This document shows, in pieces, positions 61,251-64,000 of a stretch of DNA of 64,000 nt. The stretch comes from Emydura subglobosa (lineage: Eukaryota; Chordata; Testudines; Chelidae), in contig ML679973.1 of assembly GCA_007922225.1 (NCBI GenBank), positions 2,174,033 to 2,238,032 of the forward strand, read 5' to 3'. A program made the position numbers and the translations under genes. Every line of letters starts with the position of its first letter. The stretch's first letter is position 1. The notes under the pieces were generated by a model. The model saw nothing but the letters and a program-made list of their open reading frames with translations, searched no databases and had not been told where the DNA came from.

Positions 61251-61356
61251 GGGAGTCTGAGGGTAATCAAAAAAAAACTGATGAAGATAATAAGCACAGA
61301 GTATTTATTTAACCAAACCTTTTATTCACAGTTACAGCACTTTGCTTTTCTTATAG

Positions 61357-61416
61357 ATCATGGAAACTGGAAATCAAAAGGGAAAAAAGATTAAAGAAGT
61401 GCCTATGTATTATGAG
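61357..61416 (+). CDS. SPAG17: SPAG17 coding exon 3
   Basis: The exon is 60 bp and encodes 20 residues, IMETGNQKGKKIKEVPMYYE, between a strong acceptor (TTTGCTTTTCTTATAG) and a strong donor (GAG|GTACGT). Both borders are phase 0. The lysine-rich stretch followed by P-(M/L)-YYE matches the position just before the next conserved segment of SPAG17. It is shorter than the corresponding mammalian stretch as I remember it. The following exon was not found before 64000. Confidence 0.8.
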
Positions 61417-63059
61417 GTACGTTAAAGCACTTATTGCAGAGTCAAAATTTTTATAATTTTTTTAAATAATTGAGCTAAATAACTCTAATTAGTTATGTTT
61501 TATATATTTGAGTAAAAAATGACTCCTGTCCATTGGATACACCTTTTAAAAACAGTTCTGTTGCCAAGATGCCAAAACTGCTTCCTTTTTGTTGCATCTT
61601 AATCAACAGTTCATATTAACTATTTGTAGAGAAAGTATATCAGAAGAGCAAAGTGCCTTCTGGCAGATGGATTTCTTTATGATGCTTGTAATATATCCAT
61701 GGGTATATTTAAATGGTGTTTCCATGAATTATAGAGACATTATAGAGCTGGGATCTGGTCTCCTACAGCAGTTGACATGCTTAAACCTTCCTGCATCAAT
61801 AAGAGAAAAGAACTCTAGAATGCAGTATTGATGCTTTCTAGAGCCTATGTAACAGCTGCTTGGTGTAAAGTTCTAAGTTGGTTGACCCAGTGGGGTACAT
61901 CTGAAGAGTTAGTAACCATGCTTAGTACAAAGCGGACTTCCTTTCACTTTACCTTGTAAAAGTTTAACTTACAGTTTGTGAGAGGCTATAAAATCTTGTG
62001 ATTAATTAGAAGATTGCTTAACATTTTCTCAGGCAGAGTTTTATGACCCTGCAGACCTTGGACCTCAAGATTTTTGGATTCCTCTAAAAAGAACTTGTTT
62101 ACATTTTAGCTCAGTGATGACTAATAAACTTTTTATATGTCTCAGATTTTGGTGGATTTTATAACAGGTCTTTTTAGTTGCAGTTTGTTTTTCAGTAATG
62201 CTGGTGTATTATCTGAACAAGTCCCATTGGAATTATTTACAGTTGACATGACTGTGAATTTTATGGAATTAACCCTCTTGGTTTTGGACTAGCCTCCCAG
62301 GCAAACTTATTCTATACTATTTGGGATGTAAAACCTCTCAGTCCTTCTTATAGAAGGATTTTAAAATTTGGCTCTAAGCAGAATCTTTCCATGATACCTG
62401 TATTTAATTACTAGGAGCAGTTTCCTTATGGACTGAATACTTATGAATTTCAGCTGTCAATGCTGTGTCTCATTAGCTACTTACTTTATTCCTCAAAGCC
62501 AGGGGTTTTTTTTAAACAGAGAATATAAAATGCCTGTTCTGACCTTTTGCCTGGACCCCTTTTCCGGTCTGGCTGCAGCAAATTAAAAGATTGATCAAGC
62601 TGCCACAAGCATAAATTCTTCCCGCTCTGGACAGAATTTTTCTCTACAGTAGTCACTGAGTGTTCTACTGCAGATTCTGCATTCAAAATTCTCATTGACA
62701 GTAATGATAAACAAGTACAGAATGAGTGCAGAACACATAACAGAGATGTACATTGTTGATCTGAAAGGAAGATTTTGCTGTTACAGAAGGAAGTATGTTA
62801 TTCAGTGGAGGAAACAATCATGCTAAGATTTCTACACTTGTGTCTCAGCGTCCAGTGAGATTGCAGGTGGGAACTCCTAAAGCTCTAATGATTTTTGAAC
62901 AGCTAAAGTGTAATGGAACCTGTGCCAGAGTTTAGTGCCGCGTTGAGGCAAACTGTACAGGTATTGATGCAGTCGCTGTAATTGCTACCCATAGTACTTG
63001 CCTGGATAAAAGCTGCTTCAGTAGAATGGAATTTCCCTTCTTCCACCTCAGTGCAACAG

Positions 63060-63240
63060 TCTGCAGTGCCTGTTTTAAAGCTAAGCTGTGGTCTCAATGA
63101 TATCTTGTGGCAATGAGTTCCAGAAGGTAATTATGTGTTGTGTTTACAAAATGTTTCCTTGGATCAGTTTTACATTTGCTGCCTTTCAGTTTCATTAAAT
63201 GTCTTCTTGTGCTTGTATTATATAAATATTATCCTCATTT
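63060..63240 (-). mobile_element. CR1 LINE 3' fragment, antisense
   Basis: TTGTGGCAATGAGTTCCAGA, ATTATGTGTTGTGTTTACAA and TGCTGCCTTTCAGTTTCATT are the reverse complement of the CR1 C-terminal region ('hnv--WNsLp' type) also seen at 58470-58560. A MIR/L2-like ATTATCCTCATTTTACAAAT follows at 63228-63247. Confidence 0.6.
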
Positions 63241-63469
63241 TACAAATTGAAAGACGGAGGCACAAAGAATGCAAGGGCTAAATCTAGAAAAGTACTTAGT
63301 TGTTACAATACCTATTCCTAGACTTCCTGCCACCTAGTTTAATCCTGAGTTAAATGCCTTATTTCCCCCATACAATGCATGGGGAGAATTAGTTGCTTAA
63401 GAAAAAGATCCTCAGAAGCCAGCAAGCTGAACGGGGAGCCACCTAAGTCAGCCAGTAGTGAAAGGCATA

Positions 63470-63990
63470 GGAAAGGGCCAGATCTACAAAGGTATTTAGA
63501 TGCCTACTTCCTGATTTTTTGGGCCTTTGGCACTTGACAGTCAGGCCAGAGGGAGATACCTATTTCTGTTTGGAATTGTCAACCATGAATCCTCTCCTGG
63601 AGTGAGGTGTCTAAACCAGGTCAGCCATTTAGCTAATCCTTGCCCTAGCAAACAGAGAGTAAAGAAAGAAACCTACCCAAAAGCCTGGTAGTTAAAGCAC
63701 TCATCTGGAATGTGATGTGAGACACTTGGGTTAAAATCCATGTTCTGGAGCAAGAACTTGAACAAGGATCCACACATTCCAGGTTACTGCCCTAACCACT
63801 CAGCTATTGGGTATTTTGGACACACTTAGCTACTTTGTGTGTGAAGCCCAATCCTCTAGGTGTGCTCTGAGAACGTCTACGGGAATGGGCCCTGCCAGTG
63901 AGATAGGCAGAGGAACAACTAGTTTGAGAATCCTGCTTCGGGGCTTGTGGAGATTTGGCTACAGCAAGAGCTATGAGCAATTGTTAGCTG
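63470..63990. repeat. Palindromic repeat with tRNA-like modules
   Basis: On the + strand CTGGTAGTTAAAGCACTCAT (from 63686) and GGGTTAAAATCC (63729-63740) resemble weak tRNA A- and B-box spacing. On the - strand a related module, GAGTGGTTAGGGCAGTAACC (63783-63802), with TTGTTCAAGTTC, faces it. The two share CTGGAATGTG. The palindrome suggests two fused copies or a fold-back element. It is not a functional tRNA. Confidence 0.45.
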
Positions 63991-64000
63991 TAAGGCAAGG

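Larger units (their letters stand above)
61417..64000 (+). other. SPAG17: SPAG17 intron 3, incomplete
   Basis: From the exon 3 donor to the window edge no further exon fits. The AT-rich first part (61420-62900) has nothing recognised; the rest holds repeat fragments listed separately. Confidence 0.6.

Noticed and set aside
63685..63740. A tRNA gene
   Set aside because: The B-box match is poor (GGTTAAAATCC), no acceptor stem can be formed, and the module is part of a palindromic repeat.

Overview
The window reads as nuclear DNA of a sauropsid, most likely a turtle (a crocodilian is the main alternative). The evidence is AT-rich, CpG-poor DNA with one CpG island, widely spaced exons, many CR1 LINE 3' ends in both orientations, a Harbinger transposon, MITEs with 'CTTGTCTACAC'-type ends, MIR/L2-like fragments and pieces of Ty3/gypsy, Penelope-like and probable DIRS-like elements. 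There are no bacterial-type operons, rRNAs or CRISPR arrays.

Only one host gene can be supported: the 5' end of SPAG17 (central-pair protein of motile cilia, PF6 homologue) on the + strand. Coding exon 1 (48173-48274) lies in a CpG island (about 47560-48480). Exons 2 (60851-60991) and 3 (61357-61416) follow a 12.6 kb first intron, and the gene runs off the right edge. All three exons are whole numbers of codons with GT/AG borders. Just upstream of the start codon are two copies, 66 bp apart, of an RFX X-box-like motif, the expected promoter signal of a ciliary gene.

From 1 to about 47.5 kb I see no host exon. In order it holds: a decayed Harbinger element with its right end (1-3572); an LTR-like stretch between direct repeats (3.7-4.9 kb); a hairpin MITE split by a solo-LTR-like insertion (9.0-10.1 kb); a CR1 (10.1-11.1 kb); anonymous and GA-rich DNA (11-18.5 kb); LINE fragments including an L1/Tx1-like piece (18.6-21.5 kb); LTR-like DNA (23.8-24.7 kb); the first of three copies of a repeat family with a purine-rich minisatellite core (24.9-26.5 kb); a CR1 holding a hAT-like MITE (30.5-32.05 kb); a Penelope-like 3' end with a GIY-YIG domain (33.5-34.2 kb); a candidate solo LTR (35.3-36.1 kb); a Ty3/gypsy element whose integrase lies upstream of its reverse transcriptase (38.0-42.2 kb); a long hairpin MITE (42.6-42.9 kb); and another LTR-like block (44.6-45.7 kb).

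SPAG17 intron 1 carries a G-rich tandem duplication right after the exon 1 donor, the other two copies of the minisatellite family, several antisense CR1 tails, a probable DIRS-like remnant split by a C-rich insertion flanked by an 8-bp repeat, MIR/L2-like pieces and a MITE. Every mobile-element coding region I could read is broken. Most open frames here are chance frames. I find no undescribed multi-gene system; the best leads are the duplicated X-box, the domain order of the gypsy element and the three-copy minisatellite family.
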